Origin: Paracidovorax wautersii
Lineage (GTDB): Bacteria > Pseudomonadota > Gammaproteobacteria > Burkholderiales > Burkholderiaceae_C
Length of the DNA: 44,368 bases
Reading direction: 5' to 3'
NCBI GenBank assembly: GCA_009912175.1
Contig: WNDQ01000032.1
Location: 1 to 44,368, forward strand
In this document: positions 1-9,126 of the stretch, piece after piece
Numbering within the stretch: position 1 is the first letter of the stretch
Layout of the letters: every line of letters begins with the position of its first letter
Made by a program: the position numbers and the translations under genes
The notes under the pieces: generated by a model
The model's database searches: none
What the model was told of the DNA's origin: nothing
The model's input: only the letters and a program-made list of their open reading frames with translations

Positions 1-1
1 T

Positions 2-286
2 GACCGTGGTAGCCAATACTGCTCGCGCGAGCACCGCGCCCTGTTGGAGCAATACGCTTTGATCGCCAGCATGAGTGCCAGAGGCAACTGCTACGACAAC
101 GCAGCAATGGAGAGTTGGAACCACAGTCTGAAGGTCGAGGCCATCCATGGTGAACACCTCGCCACACGGGAGCAGGCCAAGGCTCATGTGTTTGACTACA
201 TTGAGGTTGACTACAATCGGATCCGGCTGCACTCGACCCTGGGCTACCTCAGCCCAGAGCAGTACGAGCTGGCCAATGTCGCTTAG
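2..286 (+). CDS. IS3-family transposase OrfB, C-terminal fragment
   Basis: This is the end of the catalytic rve/DDE domain of an IS3-type transposase, which cuts and joins IS ends. The frame is open from base 2 and starts with DRGSQY, which carries the second catalytic aspartate. It continues through the family hallmark [12 protein letters not shown], where the glutamate is the third catalytic residue, and ends with [13 protein letters not shown] before a TAG stop at 284-286. The first catalytic aspartate and the N-terminus lie outside the window. An apparent TTG start at 44 is internal and not a real initiation site. The gene ends just before the terminal inverted repeat, as is usual for IS3 elements. 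Confidence 0.92.
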   Translation, partial: DRGSQYCSREHRALLEQYALIASMSARGNCYDNAAMESWNHSLKVEAIHGEHLATREQAKAHVFDYIEVDYNRIRLHSTLGYLSPEQYELANVA

Positions 287-288
287 AT

Positions 289-316
289 AGGTGTCCGTAA
301 ATCAGGGGCAAGATCA
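289..316. repeat. IS3 right terminal inverted repeat
   Basis: This 28-bp terminal repeat, read in reverse complement, starts TGATCTTGCCCC and ends with ACGGACACC plus one base. It agrees with 43985-44012 at all but about five positions, most of them in the centre. It ends in CA, the standard IS3-family terminal dinucleotide. Confidence 0.88.
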
Positions 317-1656
317 TCCTTCTGTTGCCCGCGATCTCGGCACTGGCTTTCGCGACGGGCCACGTGCTGTTCGCCCCGGCCGCGGGCATGGTGGGCATCG
401 CACTGGCCTACGCGCTGTGGAGCTGGCAGCGCCTGAACGTTGCCACCCGCTATCTGGTCGACGAGTTTCAGGCCCTGCGCAACAGCACGGGCATCGGCCG
501 CTGGGCCGGCGCACAGCCGGCCAGGCGCGGCGACTTCCTGGCGCGCCGCATCGACGCGCTGGATCAGGCGGCGCAGCATCTGCGCGATCTCTACCAGTTG
601 TTCAGCGACAGCCTCGACAGCCTGCCCGACGCGACCCTGGCCTGCGACCTCGCGGGACACGTGCTGCTGGCCAACCCGCCGGCCGCGCGGCTGCTGGGCC
701 AATCCGCGCAAGCCCTGACCGGGCAATCGCTGGCCATGCTGCTGGCCGACCTGCGCCGCTCGGACGATGGCCAGCCGGCCCTGCCAGCGGGACGGCTCAC
801 CCAGACGCACGAGACCGTTGCCATCGAGGCGATCGACGCCCATGGCCGCGACCGGCTGCTCAAGCTCGCGCCCTCGCGCAACGCCCGCGAACAGCACACC
901 GGCTGGCTGGTCAGCCTGGTCGACATCAGCGAAGTCCGCCGCGCCCAGCGCCAGCGCGCCGAAGCCATCCGTTTCCTGGGCCACGACATCCGGGCACCGC
1001 AGTCGTCCATCCTGTCGCTGCTCGAGCTGCGCCGCAGCGCCCCCGGGCGCATTCCCATCGACCAGTTCGAGACCCGCGTCGAACGCCATGCGCTCAAGAC
1101 GCTCAAGCTCTCGGACGACTTCATCCAGCTGCTGCGCGCACAGACGGGCGACCACCGCCTGGCGCCGCACAACCTCGCGGGCATCGTCGACGAATGCCTG
1201 GACGATGCATGGGAGACGGCGTCGCAGCGGCAGATCACGCTGTGGCTCTCGCCCGCCAGCCGCCCCGATGCCATGGTCCGGGCCGACCGCGAACTGCTCG
1301 CGCGCGCCATCGGCAATCTGATCGGCAACGCCCTGAAGTTCTCACCACCGGGCACCCGCGTGACCTGCGGCATCGACCCGGCCGTGCACGATGGCCGCGC
1401 CGCCTGGCAGGTGGCTGTCACCGACCAGGGTCCCGGCGTCCTGCCGCAGGATCAGGACCGCCTGTTCACGCCCTTCACGCGCGGCAGCCAATCCACCCAG
1501 CCCGACGGCGCCGGACTGGGCCTGGCCTTCGTCAAGGCCGTGGCCGACAGCCACGGCGGCTGGGTGGCGCTGCAATCCACACCGGGCCAGGGTGCTTCTT
1601 TCTCCATCGCCCTGCCGGCGATCGGCGAGGGCGACGCAGCCGCGGCTCAGTCCTGA
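317..1656 (+). pseudogene. Membrane sensor histidine kinase, 5'-truncated by IS3 insertion
   Basis: The frame is open straight out of the IS and begins with hydrophobic helices, then a WSWQRLN linker, a PAS-like segment (about residues 95-200, counting from 325), the dimerisation/phosphoacceptor H-box FLGHDIRAP with His at residue 220, an N-box IGNLIGNALKF, a G1 box DQGPGV and a G2 box GAGLGLAFV. The full catalytic core is therefore present. The short helices followed by this linker resemble the membrane part of CHASE2-type kinases, whose extracytoplasmic sensor would lie upstream and is missing here; the CHASE2 link is inference. Loss of the sensor and of the native start probably inactivates or deregulates the kinase. 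The 3' end overlaps the convergent aqpZ by 10 bp. No response regulator is adjacent. Confidence 0.8.
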
Positions 1657-2351
1657 GCGTCGCTGAACAGCAGCCGGTAGATCAGACCGCCGACGACCGC
1701 ACCCGCCAGGGGCGCGAGCCAGAACACCCACAACTGGGCCAGCGCCCAGCCGCCCTGGAAGACCGCCACGCCGGTGCTGCGCGCCGGGTTGACGGAGGTG
1801 TTGGTCACCGGAATGCCGATGAGGTGGATCAGCGTGAGCGACAGACCGATGGCCAGCGGCGCAAAGCCCGCTGGCGCCTTCTTGCTGGTGGCGCCCAGGA
1901 TCACGATCAGGAAGAAGGCCGTCAGCACCACTTCGATGACGACCGCCGCCGCCAGCGAGTAGCCGCCCGGCGAGTGGTCGCCATAGCCGTTGGAAGCGAA
2001 GCCCCCGGCCGCCGCGTCGAAGCCGGCCTTGCCGCTGGCCACCGCATAGAGCACGGCCGCCGCCGCCAGGCCGCCCAGTACCTGGGCGATCCAGTAGGGC
2101 AGCACCTCGCCCTTGCCGATGCGGCCGGCCACGGCCTGGCCCAGCGTCACCGCCGGGTTGAAATGGCCGCCCGAAACGTGGCCCAGCGCGTAGGCGCCCG
2201 TGACCACGGTCAGGCCGAAAGCCAGTGCAACGCCGGCAAAGCCGATGCCCAGCTGCGGAAAGGCCGCGGCCAGTACCGCGCTGCCGCAGCCACCCAGCAC
2301 CAGCCAGAAGGTCCCCAGAAACTCAGCGCTCAAACGTTTGCTCGTCGTCAT
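1647..2351 (-). CDS. aqpZ: Aquaporin Z water channel
   Basis: The product is a 234-residue inner-membrane channel of the MIP family that conducts water. Both half-helix motifs are present: NPA at 65-67 (in HFNPAVT) and NPA at 188-190 followed by Arg191. The aromatic/arginine filter reads Phe45, His176, Thr185 and Arg191, which is the water-selective AqpZ pattern rather than a glycerol facilitator. Six hydrophobic segments and the length fit AqpZ. A Shine-Dalgarno-like AAAGGAAA precedes the ATG. The gene converges on the truncated kinase with a 10-bp overlap and diverges from uvrA across a 187-bp gap. Confidence 0.96.
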   Translation of the reverse strand: MTTSKRLSAEFLGTFWLVLGGCGSAVLAAAFPQLGIGFAGVALAFGLTVVTGAYALGHVSGGHFNPAVTLGQAVAGRIGKGEVLPYWIAQVLGGLAAAAVLYAVASGKAGFDAAAGGFASNGYGDHSPGGYSLAAAVVIEVVLTAFFLIVILGATSKKAPAGFAPLAIGLSLTLIHLIGIPVTNTSVNPARSTGVAVFQGGWALAQLWVFWLAPLAGAVVGGLIYRLLFSDAQD

Positions 2352-2538
2352 GGCGTTTCCTTTCGAAAGAGGAGCGAGACACGTGCGAATTCAACACCTT
2401 CCAGGCGAATCCAGTCAACAGGACTGTTCCCAGCCGGGAAGCACCGGCTCACGAATTGTCCAATCGGCCTGCGCGTCGGGTCGCAGGCTTCTTTGTATGA
2501 TGATCAGTTGGCCTTTTCCAGGCCGGATGCCCCAGCCC

Positions 2539-5439
2539 ATGACCGACGACGCCCGCCCGCCCTTTGCCCCCCCGCCCGAAGGCCGCTACATCCGCCTGCG
2601 CGGCGGCCGCACGCACAACCTCAAGAACATCGACCTCGACATTCCCAAGCACGCGCTGGTGGTGGTCACCGGCCTGTCGGGCTCGGGCAAGTCGTCGCTG
2701 GCCTTCGACACGCTCTATGCCGAGGGGCAGCGCCGCTACGTGGAGAGCCTGTCGGCCTATGCGCGGCAGTTCCTGCAGCTCATGGACAAGCCCGACGTCG
2801 ACCTGATCGAAGGGCTGGCGCCGGCCATCTCGATCGAGCAGAAGGCCACCAGCCACAACCCGCGCTCGACGGTGGGCACGGTCACCGAGATCCACGACTA
2901 CCTGCGCCTGCTGTTCGCGCGCGCGGGCACGCCCCACTGCCCGGACCACCACCTGCCGCTGCAGTCGCAGACCGTCAGCCAGATGGTCGACGCCGTGCTG
3001 GCCCTGCCGGTGGACACCAAGGTGATGGTCCTGGCGCCCGTGGCGCGCGAGCGCAAGGGCGAGTTCGGCAAGCTGTTCGAGGACCTGCAGGCCCAGGGCT
3101 ATGTGCGTTTTCGCATCAACGGCCAGACGGTCGAGGCGGGCGATCTGCCCGGGCTCAAGAAAAGCGAGAAGCACGACATCGACGTCGTCATCGACCGCCT
3201 GAAGGTGCGGGCCGACGCCCAGCAGCGCCTGGCCGAAAGTTTCGAGGCCGCGCTGCGGCTGGCCGACGGCCGCGCGATCGCGCTGGAGATGGATTCCACT
3301 GTTGAACATCTGTTCAACGCCAAGTTCGCCTGCCCGGTCTGCGGCTACTCGATCGGCGAGCTCGAACCGCGCCTGTTCTCGTTCAACTCGCCCGCCGGCG
3401 CCTGCCCGACCTGCGACGGCCTGGGCCACACCGAGGTGTTCGATCCCGCGCGCGTGGCCGCCTTTCCCAGCCTGTCGCTGGCCTCGGGCGCGATCAAGGG
3501 CTGGGACCGCCGCAACGCCTACTACTTCGGCATGCTCGAAGCGGTGGCCAAGCACTACGGCTTTGCGACCGACACGCCCTTCGAGCAACTGCCCGCGCAG
3601 GCCCAGCACGTGGTGCTGCACGGCTCGGGCGAGGAAGAGATCAAGTTCACCTACGTGCTGGAGAGCGGCGCGTCGGCCGGGCGCCGCATGACCAAGAAAC
3701 ACCCGTTCGAGGGCATCATCCCCAACCTGCAGCGGCGCTGGCGCGAGACCGATTCCACCGCCGTGCGCGAAGAGCTGGGCGCGCTGCGCAGCACCAAGCC
3801 CTGCCCCGACTGCGGCGGCAGCCGGCTGCGGCGCGAAGCGCGCTGCGTGCTGCTGGGCACGGGCGAGCAGGCGCGCACCATCCACGCCATCGGCCACGCC
3901 ACGCTGCGCGAGGCCTATGACTACTTCGGCAGCCTGCGGCTGACGGGCGCCAAGGCCGAGATCGCCGAGAAAGTCGTGCGCGAGATCGGCAACCGCCTGC
4001 GTTTTCTCAACGACGTGGGCCTGAACTACCTGAGCCTGGACCGCAGCGCCGACACCCTGTCGGGCGGCGAAGCCCAGCGCATCCGCCTGGCCAGCCAGAT
4101 CGGCTCGGGCCTGACCGGCGTGATGTACGTGCTCGACGAGCCCAGCATCGGCCTGCACCAGCGCGACAACGACCGCCTGATCGGCACGCTGCAGCACCTG
4201 CGCGACCTGGGCAACAGCGTGCTGGTGGTCGAGCACGACGAGGACATGATCCGCGTGGCCGACCACGTCATCGACATGGGCCCGGGCGCGGGCGTGCATG
4301 GCGGCGAGGTCGTCGCCCAGGGCAGTTGCGCCGACATCGAGGCCAGCCCGCGTTCGCTGACCGGCCAGTACATGAGCGGGCGGCTGCGCATCCCGGTGCC
4401 CGCCGTGCGCCGCCAGCCGCCGCGCGCCGAAGGGCCCGGCGCGGGCTGGCTGTCCATCCTGGGCGCCTCGGGCAACAACCTGCGCGACGTCACCGCCCAC
4501 ATTCCGGTCGGCCTCATGACCTGCGTGACCGGCGTGTCCGGCTCGGGCAAGTCCACGTTGGTCAACGACACGCTCTACGCGGCCGCCGCGCGCGCCATCA
4601 ACCGCGCCGGCACCGAGCCCGCGCCCCACCTGGAGATCGACGGGCTGGACCAGTTCGACAAGGTCATCAACGTCGACCAGTCGCCCATCGGCCGCACGCC
4701 GCGCAGCAACCCGGCCACTTACACGGGCCTGTTCACGCCCATCCGCGAGCTGATGGCCGAGATGCCCACCGCGCGCGAACGTGGCTACGGCCCCGGCCGT
4801 TTCTCGTTCAACGTGGCCGGCGGGCGCTGCGAGGCCTGCCAGGGCGACGGCGTGGTCAAGGTCGAGATGCACTTCCTGCCCGACGTCTACGTGCCCTGCG
4901 ACATCTGCCACGGCCAGCGCTACAACCGCGAGACGCTGGAGGTGCTCTACAAGGGCCGCCACATCTCGCAGATCCTGGACATGGCGGTCGAGGAGGCGCA
5001 CGGCTTCTTCAGCGCCCAGCCCGCCATCGCGCGCAAGCTGCAGACGCTGCTGGACGTGGGCCTGAGCTACATCACGCTGGGCCAGAGCGCGACCACGCTG
5101 TCGGGCGGCGAGGCCCAGCGCGTCAAGCTCGCGCTGGAGCTGTCCAAGCGCGACACCGGCCGCACGCTCTACATCCTGGACGAGCCGACCACCGGCCTGC
5201 ACTTTGCCGACATCGCGCTGCTGCTCAAGGTGCTCGACCAACTGCGCGAGGCGGGCAACACCATCGTCGTCATCGAGCACAACCTGGACGTCATCAAGAC
5301 CGCCGACTGGCTGATCGACATGGGCCCCGAAGGCGGCGCTGGCGGCGGTACGGTGGTGGGCGTGGGCACGCCCGAGCAACTGGCGGCCAATCCAGCCAGC
5401 CACACGGGCCGCTACCTGCGCGCGCTGCGGCAACAATAG
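2539..5439 (+). CDS. uvrA: Excinuclease ABC subunit A
   Basis: UvrA (966 residues from this start) is the damage-recognition ATPase of nucleotide excision repair; it loads UvrB onto lesions. It has two ABC-type ATPase modules, with Walker A GLSGSGKS near residue 45 and GVSGSGKS near 665, and signature LSGGEAQR near 507 and 854. Zinc-binding cysteine clusters are visible (CPVC near 265, a CPDCGG pair near 425, CEAC near 764). The ATG at 2539 gives MTDDARPP and fits family length; an in-frame ATG four codons upstream (2527) is possible. The frame is open further upstream but that part has no UvrA similarity. No convincing LexA box was seen in 2352-2538. The stop is TAG. Confidence 0.97.
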   Translation: MTDDARPPFAPPPEGRYIRLRGGRTHNLKNIDLDIPKHALVVVTGLSGSGKSSLAFDTLYAEGQRRYVESLSAYARQFLQLMDKPDVDLIEGLAPAISIEQKATSHNPRSTVGTVTEIHDYLRLLFARAGTPHCPDHHLPLQSQTVSQMVDAVLALPVDTKVMVLAPVARERKGEFGKLFEDLQAQGYVRFRINGQTVEAGDLPGLKKSEKHDIDVVIDRLKVRADAQQRLAESFEAALRLADGRAIALEMDSTVEHLFNAKFACPVCGYSIGELEPRLFSFNSPAGACPTCDGLGHTEVFDPARVAAFPSLSLASGAIKGWDRRNAYYFGMLEAVAKHYGFATDTPFEQLPAQAQHVVLHGSGEEEIKFTYVLESGASAGRRMTKKHPFEGIIPNLQRRWRETDSTAVREELGALRSTKPCPDCGGSRLRREARCVLLGTGEQARTIHAIGHATLREAYDYFGSLRLTGAKAEIAEKVVREIGNRLRFLNDVGLNYLSLDRSADTLSGGEAQRIRLASQIGSGLTGVMYVLDEPSIGLHQRDNDRLIGTLQHLRDLGNSVLVVEHDEDMIRVADHVIDMGPGAGVHGGEVVAQGSCADIEASPRSLTGQYMSGRLRIPVPAVRRQPPRAEGPGAGWLSILGASGNNLRDVTAHIPVGLMTCVTGVSGSGKSTLVNDTLYAAAARAINRAGTEPAPHLEIDGLDQFDKVINVDQSPIGRTPRSNPATYTGLFTPIRELMAEMPTARERGYGPGRFSFNVAGGRCEACQGDGVVKVEMHFLPDVYVPCDICHGQRYNRETLEVLYKGRHISQILDMAVEEAHGFFSAQPAIARKLQTLLDVGLSYITLGQSATTLSGGEAQRVKLALELSKRDTGRTLYILDEPTTGLHFADIALLLKVLDQLREAGNTIVVIEHNLDVIKTADWLIDMGPEGGAGGGTVVGVGTPEQLAANPASHTGRYLRALRQQ

Positions 5440-5447
5440 TCGCATGA

Positions 5448-5466
5448 CACGGCCGCTTCGGCCGTG
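5448..5466 (+). terminator. Hairpin just after uvrA
   Basis: A perfect 8-bp stem (CACGGCCG / CGGCCGTG) with a 3-base loop begins 8 bases after the uvrA stop. There is no T-run after it on the plus strand, so it is at best a weak or Rho-assisted terminator, or a 3'-end stabilising hairpin. Confidence 0.4.
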
Positions 5467-5546
5467 CCGCCAGAAAAACCATGGGCCCACCCGCCCCTGC
5501 CTTGTTCAGGGAGGACGTTGGCGCCAGAGGAGGAGGACGAGAACCC

Positions 5547-6707
5547 ATGGCATCCACCCAGCACGATCCCGCCCCGCCCAGAACCGGGCGCCTGGCCCCG
5601 CTGCTCTACAACCTGCGCGACACCGCCAGCAGCAGCCACCACTCGCCGGATTTCGAGCTGATCCGCGGCGAATACCTGCGCACACGCATCCTGCTCGTGG
5701 GCATCGCCTTCGCGCTGCTGGCGCCGTTGTGGATCGGCGTCGACTACCTGCTGCTGCCGCCCGGCAGCTTCGCGGCGGCCGCGGTCGGGCGTGTGCTCAT
5801 GGCCGCGGGCCTGCTGGGCACCGTGGCCTACGCCCAGCGCAGCCGCCACCAGCCCCAGCGCGTGCGGCGGGCGCTGGTGGCCCTGCTGGCCGTCCCGGCC
5901 CTGTTCTGCATGGGCCTGCTGGCCTGCGCCGCCGGCCCCGCCATGGAAGCGGCCGGCTATGGGTTTGCGCCGCTGCTGCTGGTGGCCGTGCTGGGCGTGT
6001 TCCCGCTGACCCTGATCGAGAGCCTGAGCATGGGTCTGGTGCTGCTGGCGGTGCAGGTGCTGGCCTCGCTGCTGCTGGGCCAGTTGCTCAGCCCGCACGC
6101 CTGGCAGAACCTGTGGCTGATGGCCGTGCTGCTGCTGATCGCCGCGGCGGCCAACCATTCGCAGATCAGCACGCTGCTGCGGCTGTACCGCCAGGCCAGC
6201 CTGGACCCGCTCACGCAGCTGCTCAACCGCGGCCACCTGCACGAGCAGCTCGGGGCCATCGCCGCGCGCCGCGCGCAGCAGCACGCCGCGGGCCTGCGGC
6301 CGGCGCCGCTGGCCATGCTGATGTTCGACCTGGACCACTTCAAGTCCATCAACGACACCTACGGCCACGCCGTGGGCGACCAGGTCCTGGTGGCCTTTGC
6401 CCGCACCCTGCGCCGCAGCCTGCCGCCGCCGCCGGGCATCTGCGCACGCTACGGCGGCGAGGAGTTCTGCGCCGTGCTGCCCGCCACCTCGCTGGCGCAG
6501 GCGCTGGCGCTGGCCGAGCAGATCCGCGCGAGCTGCCACGCCCACCCGCTGACACTGCCCGACGGCCGCCAGATCGACTGCACCGTCAGCATCGGCGCCA
6601 CCGCCCTGCGCGACGGCGAGACCTTCGACGCGCTGCTCCAGCGCGCCGACCAGCTGCTCTACCAGGCCAAATACTCGGGCCGCGACCGGGTCGATTCCAA
6701 CGCCTGA
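5547..6707 (+). CDS. Membrane-anchored GGDEF diguanylate cyclase
   Basis: The 386-residue product is predicted to make cyclic di-GMP at the inner membrane. The N-terminal half (about 45-200) contains five or six hydrophobic segments and no recognisable sensor domain. A GGDEF domain follows from DPLTQLLNR to the end, with active-site GGEEF at 303-307 and FDLDHFKSIND for metal and substrate binding. The product-inhibition site (RxxD, expected just before GGEEF) is replaced by PPPG, so feedback inhibition is probably absent. The start at 5547 was chosen because AGGAGGA lies about 10 bases upstream; an ATG at 5481 in the same frame has no such site. It follows uvrA after 107 bp on the same strand. 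Confidence 0.92.
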   Translation: MASTQHDPAPPRTGRLAPLLYNLRDTASSSHHSPDFELIRGEYLRTRILLVGIAFALLAPLWIGVDYLLLPPGSFAAAAVGRVLMAAGLLGTVAYAQRSRHQPQRVRRALVALLAVPALFCMGLLACAAGPAMEAAGYGFAPLLLVAVLGVFPLTLIESLSMGLVLLAVQVLASLLLGQLLSPHAWQNLWLMAVLLLIAAAANHSQISTLLRLYRQASLDPLTQLLNRGHLHEQLGAIAARRAQQHAAGLRPAPLAMLMFDLDHFKSINDTYGHAVGDQVLVAFARTLRRSLPPPPGICARYGGEEFCAVLPATSLAQALALAEQIRASCHAHPLTLPDGRQIDCTVSIGATALRDGETFDALLQRADQLLYQAKYSGRDRVDSNA

Positions 6708-6969
6708 CCCGGCCCCGCGCGGGCACCACATGCACAATCACGGTGCACACCCAGGTGGAAACCCCTAGCCTCACGCCCATTGCACTCGGCCAAGCGGGCT
6801 CCGGGCCGAATCTTCCACTATGGATGCGCCCCATAACCGCCAATGATTTCAGGATGACTCTGGAATCATCGCGGCACTCACCCAGGCGGGCCCTGCGCGC
6901 CCGCTCCCATCCCTTTCGGAGACATTCACCCACCGGTCGCGCGCCCCTGGCGCCGCCGACGATCCGCTT

Positions 6970-8457
6970 ATGAACCTGCACGACCCGACCGTCATCACCT
7001 TCGGCATCTACCTGCTCGCCATGCTGGGCATCGGCTGGCTGGGCTACAAGGCCACCACCAACCTGTCCGACTACATCCTGGGCGGGCGCAGCCTGGGCAG
7101 CTTCGTGACCGCGCTGTCGGCCGGCGCCTCCGACATGAGCGGCTGGCTGCTCATGGGCCTGCCCGGCGCCATCTACCTCAGCGGCCTGAGCGAGGCCTGG
7201 ATCGCCATCGGCCTGACCATCGGCGCTTACTTCAACTGGAAGCTGGTGGCCGGCCGGCTGCGCCTGTACACCGAGCGCACCCACAACGCGCTGGCCCTGC
7301 CCGACTACTTCGCCGGCCGCTTCGAGGACCGCGCCAACGTGCTGCGGCTGGTCACCACCGCTGTGATCCTGGTGTTCTTCACCATCTACTGCGCCTCGGG
7401 CGTGGTGGCCGGCGCGCGCCTGTTCGAGAGCATGTTCGGCCTGCCCTACCAGACCGCGCTGTGGGTGGGCGCGGCCTGCACCATCGCCTACGTCTTCATC
7501 GGTGGCTTCCTGGCCGTGAGCTGGACCGACACCATCCAGGCCTCGCTCATGATCACCGCGCTGATCCTGGCGCCCGTGGTGGCCTACTTCGCGGTCACGG
7601 GCGACCTGCAGCCGGCGCAGTCCGTCACCGACATGATCGGCGCGCAGAAGTTCGACCTGATGCACAACGCCACCGTCATCGGCGTGGTCTCGCTGCTGGC
7701 CTGGGGCCTGAGCTACTTCGGCCAGCCGCACATCCTGGTGCGCTTCATGGCGGCCGAATCGGTGGCCGCCATCCCGCGCGCGCGCCGCATCGGCATGACC
7801 TGGATGATCCTGTGCCTGGGCGGCGCCGTCGCCGTGGGCCTGGTGGGCATTCCCTACTTCACGCAGCACCCGGCCGCTGGCGTCACGGCCAACGCCGAGA
7901 CCGTGTTCATCGAGATCGCGCGCCAGCTCTTCAACCCCTGGATCGCCGGCCTGCTGCTGGCGGCCATTCTGGCGGCCGTCATGAGCACGCTGTCGTGCCA
8001 GCTGCTGGTGTGCTCCAGCGCGCTGACCGAGGACATCTACCGCGTCTTCCTGCGCAAGAACGCCAGCCAGCGCGAGCTGGTCTGGGTTGGCCGCGCCATG
8101 GTGTTCAGCATCGCCGTCGTCGCCATACTGATCGCCAGCAACCCCGAAAGCCGCGTGCTGTCGATGGTCAGCTACGCCTGGGCCGGCTTCGGCGCGGCCT
8201 TCGGCCCGGTGGTCCTGCTGTCGCTGTTCTGGCGCGGCATGACACGCAACGGCGCGCTCGCCGGCATCGTCGTCGGCGCCGTCACCGTGGTGGTCTGGAA
8301 GCAGGCCAGCTGGCTGGGCCTGTACGAAATCGTGCCCGGCTTCGTCCTGGGCCTGCTGGCCATCTGGGTGGTCAGCAAGCTGGGGCCCCAGCCCTCGGTG
8401 GCCATGCACCAGCGCCACGACGCGGTGAACACCGAAATGCAGCGCCTGCAGGCCTGA
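6970..8457 (+). CDS. putP: Sodium/proline symporter
   Basis: This 495-residue protein of the sodium:solute symporter family imports L-proline with Na+. It starts immediately with the first membrane helix and shows PutP hallmarks: NLSDYILGGRSLG after helix I, SAGASDMSGWLLMGLPGA in helix II, and about thirteen hydrophobic segments in total. Length and start agree with E. coli PutP (about 500 residues). The 262 bp upstream (6708-6969) hold no gene and no promoter I can defend. No putA is nearby, so proline catabolism must be encoded elsewhere. Confidence 0.95.
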   Translation: MNLHDPTVITFGIYLLAMLGIGWLGYKATTNLSDYILGGRSLGSFVTALSAGASDMSGWLLMGLPGAIYLSGLSEAWIAIGLTIGAYFNWKLVAGRLRLYTERTHNALALPDYFAGRFEDRANVLRLVTTAVILVFFTIYCASGVVAGARLFESMFGLPYQTALWVGAACTIAYVFIGGFLAVSWTDTIQASLMITALILAPVVAYFAVTGDLQPAQSVTDMIGAQKFDLMHNATVIGVVSLLAWGLSYFGQPHILVRFMAAESVAAIPRARRIGMTWMILCLGGAVAVGLVGIPYFTQHPAAGVTANAETVFIEIARQLFNPWIAGLLLAAILAAVMSTLSCQLLVCSSALTEDIYRVFLRKNASQRELVWVGRAMVFSIAVVAILIASNPESRVLSMVSYAWAGFGAAFGPVVLLSLFWRGMTRNGALAGIVVGAVTVVVWKQASWLGLYEIVPGFVLGLLAIWVVSKLGPQPSVAMHQRHDAVNTEMQRLQA

Positions 8458-8461
8458 GCCA

Positions 8462-8518
8462 CGGTCGTGGGTTTACCCGGATAATGCGCCCGGCAGTCCC
8501 CACAACCACCCACGACCG
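8462..8518 (+). promoter_or_regulatory. Long-spaced inverted repeat bracketing a putative -10 of the thioesterase gene
   Basis: An 11-bp perfect inverted repeat (CGGTCGTGGGT at 8462-8472 and its complement at 8508-8518) is separated by 35 bases. A -10-like GATAAT lies between the arms at about 8480-8485, and the right arm ends 3 bases before the start codon at 8522. It could be an operator, a leader hairpin that occludes translation, or the end of the putP transcript. The function is inferred. Confidence 0.35.
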
Positions 8519-8521
8519 ACC

Positions 8522-8998
8522 ATGCCCGACCTGCGCGACCCCGCCATCACCCTGCGTTTCCTGGCCGAGCCCAACACCGTCAACTTCGGCGGCAAGGTGC
8601 ACGGCGGCACCGTCATGAAATGGATCGACGAGGCCGGCTACGCCTGCGCCACGCAATGGGCGCAGCGCTACTGCGTCACCGTCTACGTGGGCGGCATCCG
8701 TTTTCACCACCCCATCATGATCGGCGACCTGGTCGAAGTGGAAGCCCGCCTGGCCTACACCGGCAGTACCAGCATGAACATCGTGGTCGACGTGCGCAGC
8801 GGCGACATGAAAAGCGGCAAGCTCCAGACCACCACCGAATGCGTGATCGTCTTCGTCTCCGTCGACTCGCACGGCCGCCCCACCCCCATCCAGCCCTACC
8901 AGCCCGCCACGCCCGAAGCCATCACCCTGGCCCAGAACGTGCGCGCGCAGATCGACGCCTCGCGCCAAAGCCCGCAGGCTGCGCTGGGCACGCCCTAA
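8522..8998 (+). CDS. Acyl-CoA thioesterase, hotdog fold (YciA/ACOT type)
   Basis: The 158-residue product is predicted to hydrolyse acyl-CoA to free acid and CoA in the cytoplasm. It has the single hotdog domain of the cytosolic acyl-CoA hydrolase family, including NFGGKVHGGTVMKWIDEAG, where the aspartate of WIDEAG is the usual catalytic/general-base residue, then GDLVEVEARLAYTGSTSMNI. The last 35 residues are a proline-rich tail. It sits between putP (same strand) and convergent pyrF, with a possible hairpin in its leader. The acyl-chain preference cannot be read from sequence. Confidence 0.9.
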   Translation: MPDLRDPAITLRFLAEPNTVNFGGKVHGGTVMKWIDEAGYACATQWAQRYCVTVYVGGIRFHHPIMIGDLVEVEARLAYTGSTSMNIVVDVRSGDMKSGKLQTTTECVIVFVSVDSHGRPTPIQPYQPATPEAITLAQNVRAQIDASRQSPQAALGTP

Positions 8999-9046
8999 CC
9001 AGTCGTACGACGGCTGAGGGCCAGCGCTCCCGTTCCTCTTTCAAGT

Positions 9047-9124
9047 GACAGCGTGGGCGGGCTTCGCCCGTCCAGTGCTGTCGCCCCCCAGTGGGGGGAA
9101 GTGCCAAAGGCACTTCGGGGGGCG
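9047..9124. terminator. Double hairpin between convergent genes; Comamonadaceae-type repeat
   Basis: Two nested-stem structures fill the gap between the thioesterase gene and pyrF. The first pairs GACAGC (9047-9052) with GCTGTC (9077-9082) around GGGCGGGC-ttc-GCCCGTCC. The second pairs CGCCCCCC (9082-9089) with GGGGGGCG (9117-9124) around AAGTGCC-aaa-GGCACTT. The second ends 2 bases before the pyrF stop codon. The layout suits a bidirectional terminator. The CCCCCC/AAGTGCC/GGCACTT/GGGGGG design resembles a dispersed hairpin repeat I associate with Comamonadaceae genomes; that association is from memory. Confidence 0.6.
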
Positions 9125-9126
9125 TC

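Larger units (their letters stand above)
1..316 (+). mobile_element. Right end of an IS3-family insertion sequence (partial)
   Basis: The window opens inside an IS3-family element. It holds the C-terminal part of the transposase (OrfB) and then a 28-bp terminal inverted repeat ending in CA at 316. The reverse complement of 289-316 begins TGATCTTGCCCC and contains ACGGACACC, which matches the left end of the IS copy at 43985-44012, so the two belong to the same or closely related elements. Host sequence starts at 317, inside a histidine-kinase gene. The left half of this IS copy lies outside the window, so target duplications cannot be checked. Confidence 0.9.

Noticed and set aside
2352-2538. 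LexA (SOS) box or firm promoter for uvrA
   Set aside because: AACAG-ga-CTGTT and a hairpin GCCTGCG/CGCAGGC are present, and TATGAT at 2496-2501 could be a -10, but none matches a LexA consensus (CTGT-N8-ACAG) and no -35 is suitably spaced.
291-5490. Very long open frames on the opposite strand or other frames of uvrA and the kinase gene, up to about 1000 codons
   Set aside because: Codon bias in GC-rich DNA removes stops from shadow frames. Their translations are low-complexity Arg/Ala/Gly/His-rich and show no family motifs, while the overlapping frames encode complete known proteins.
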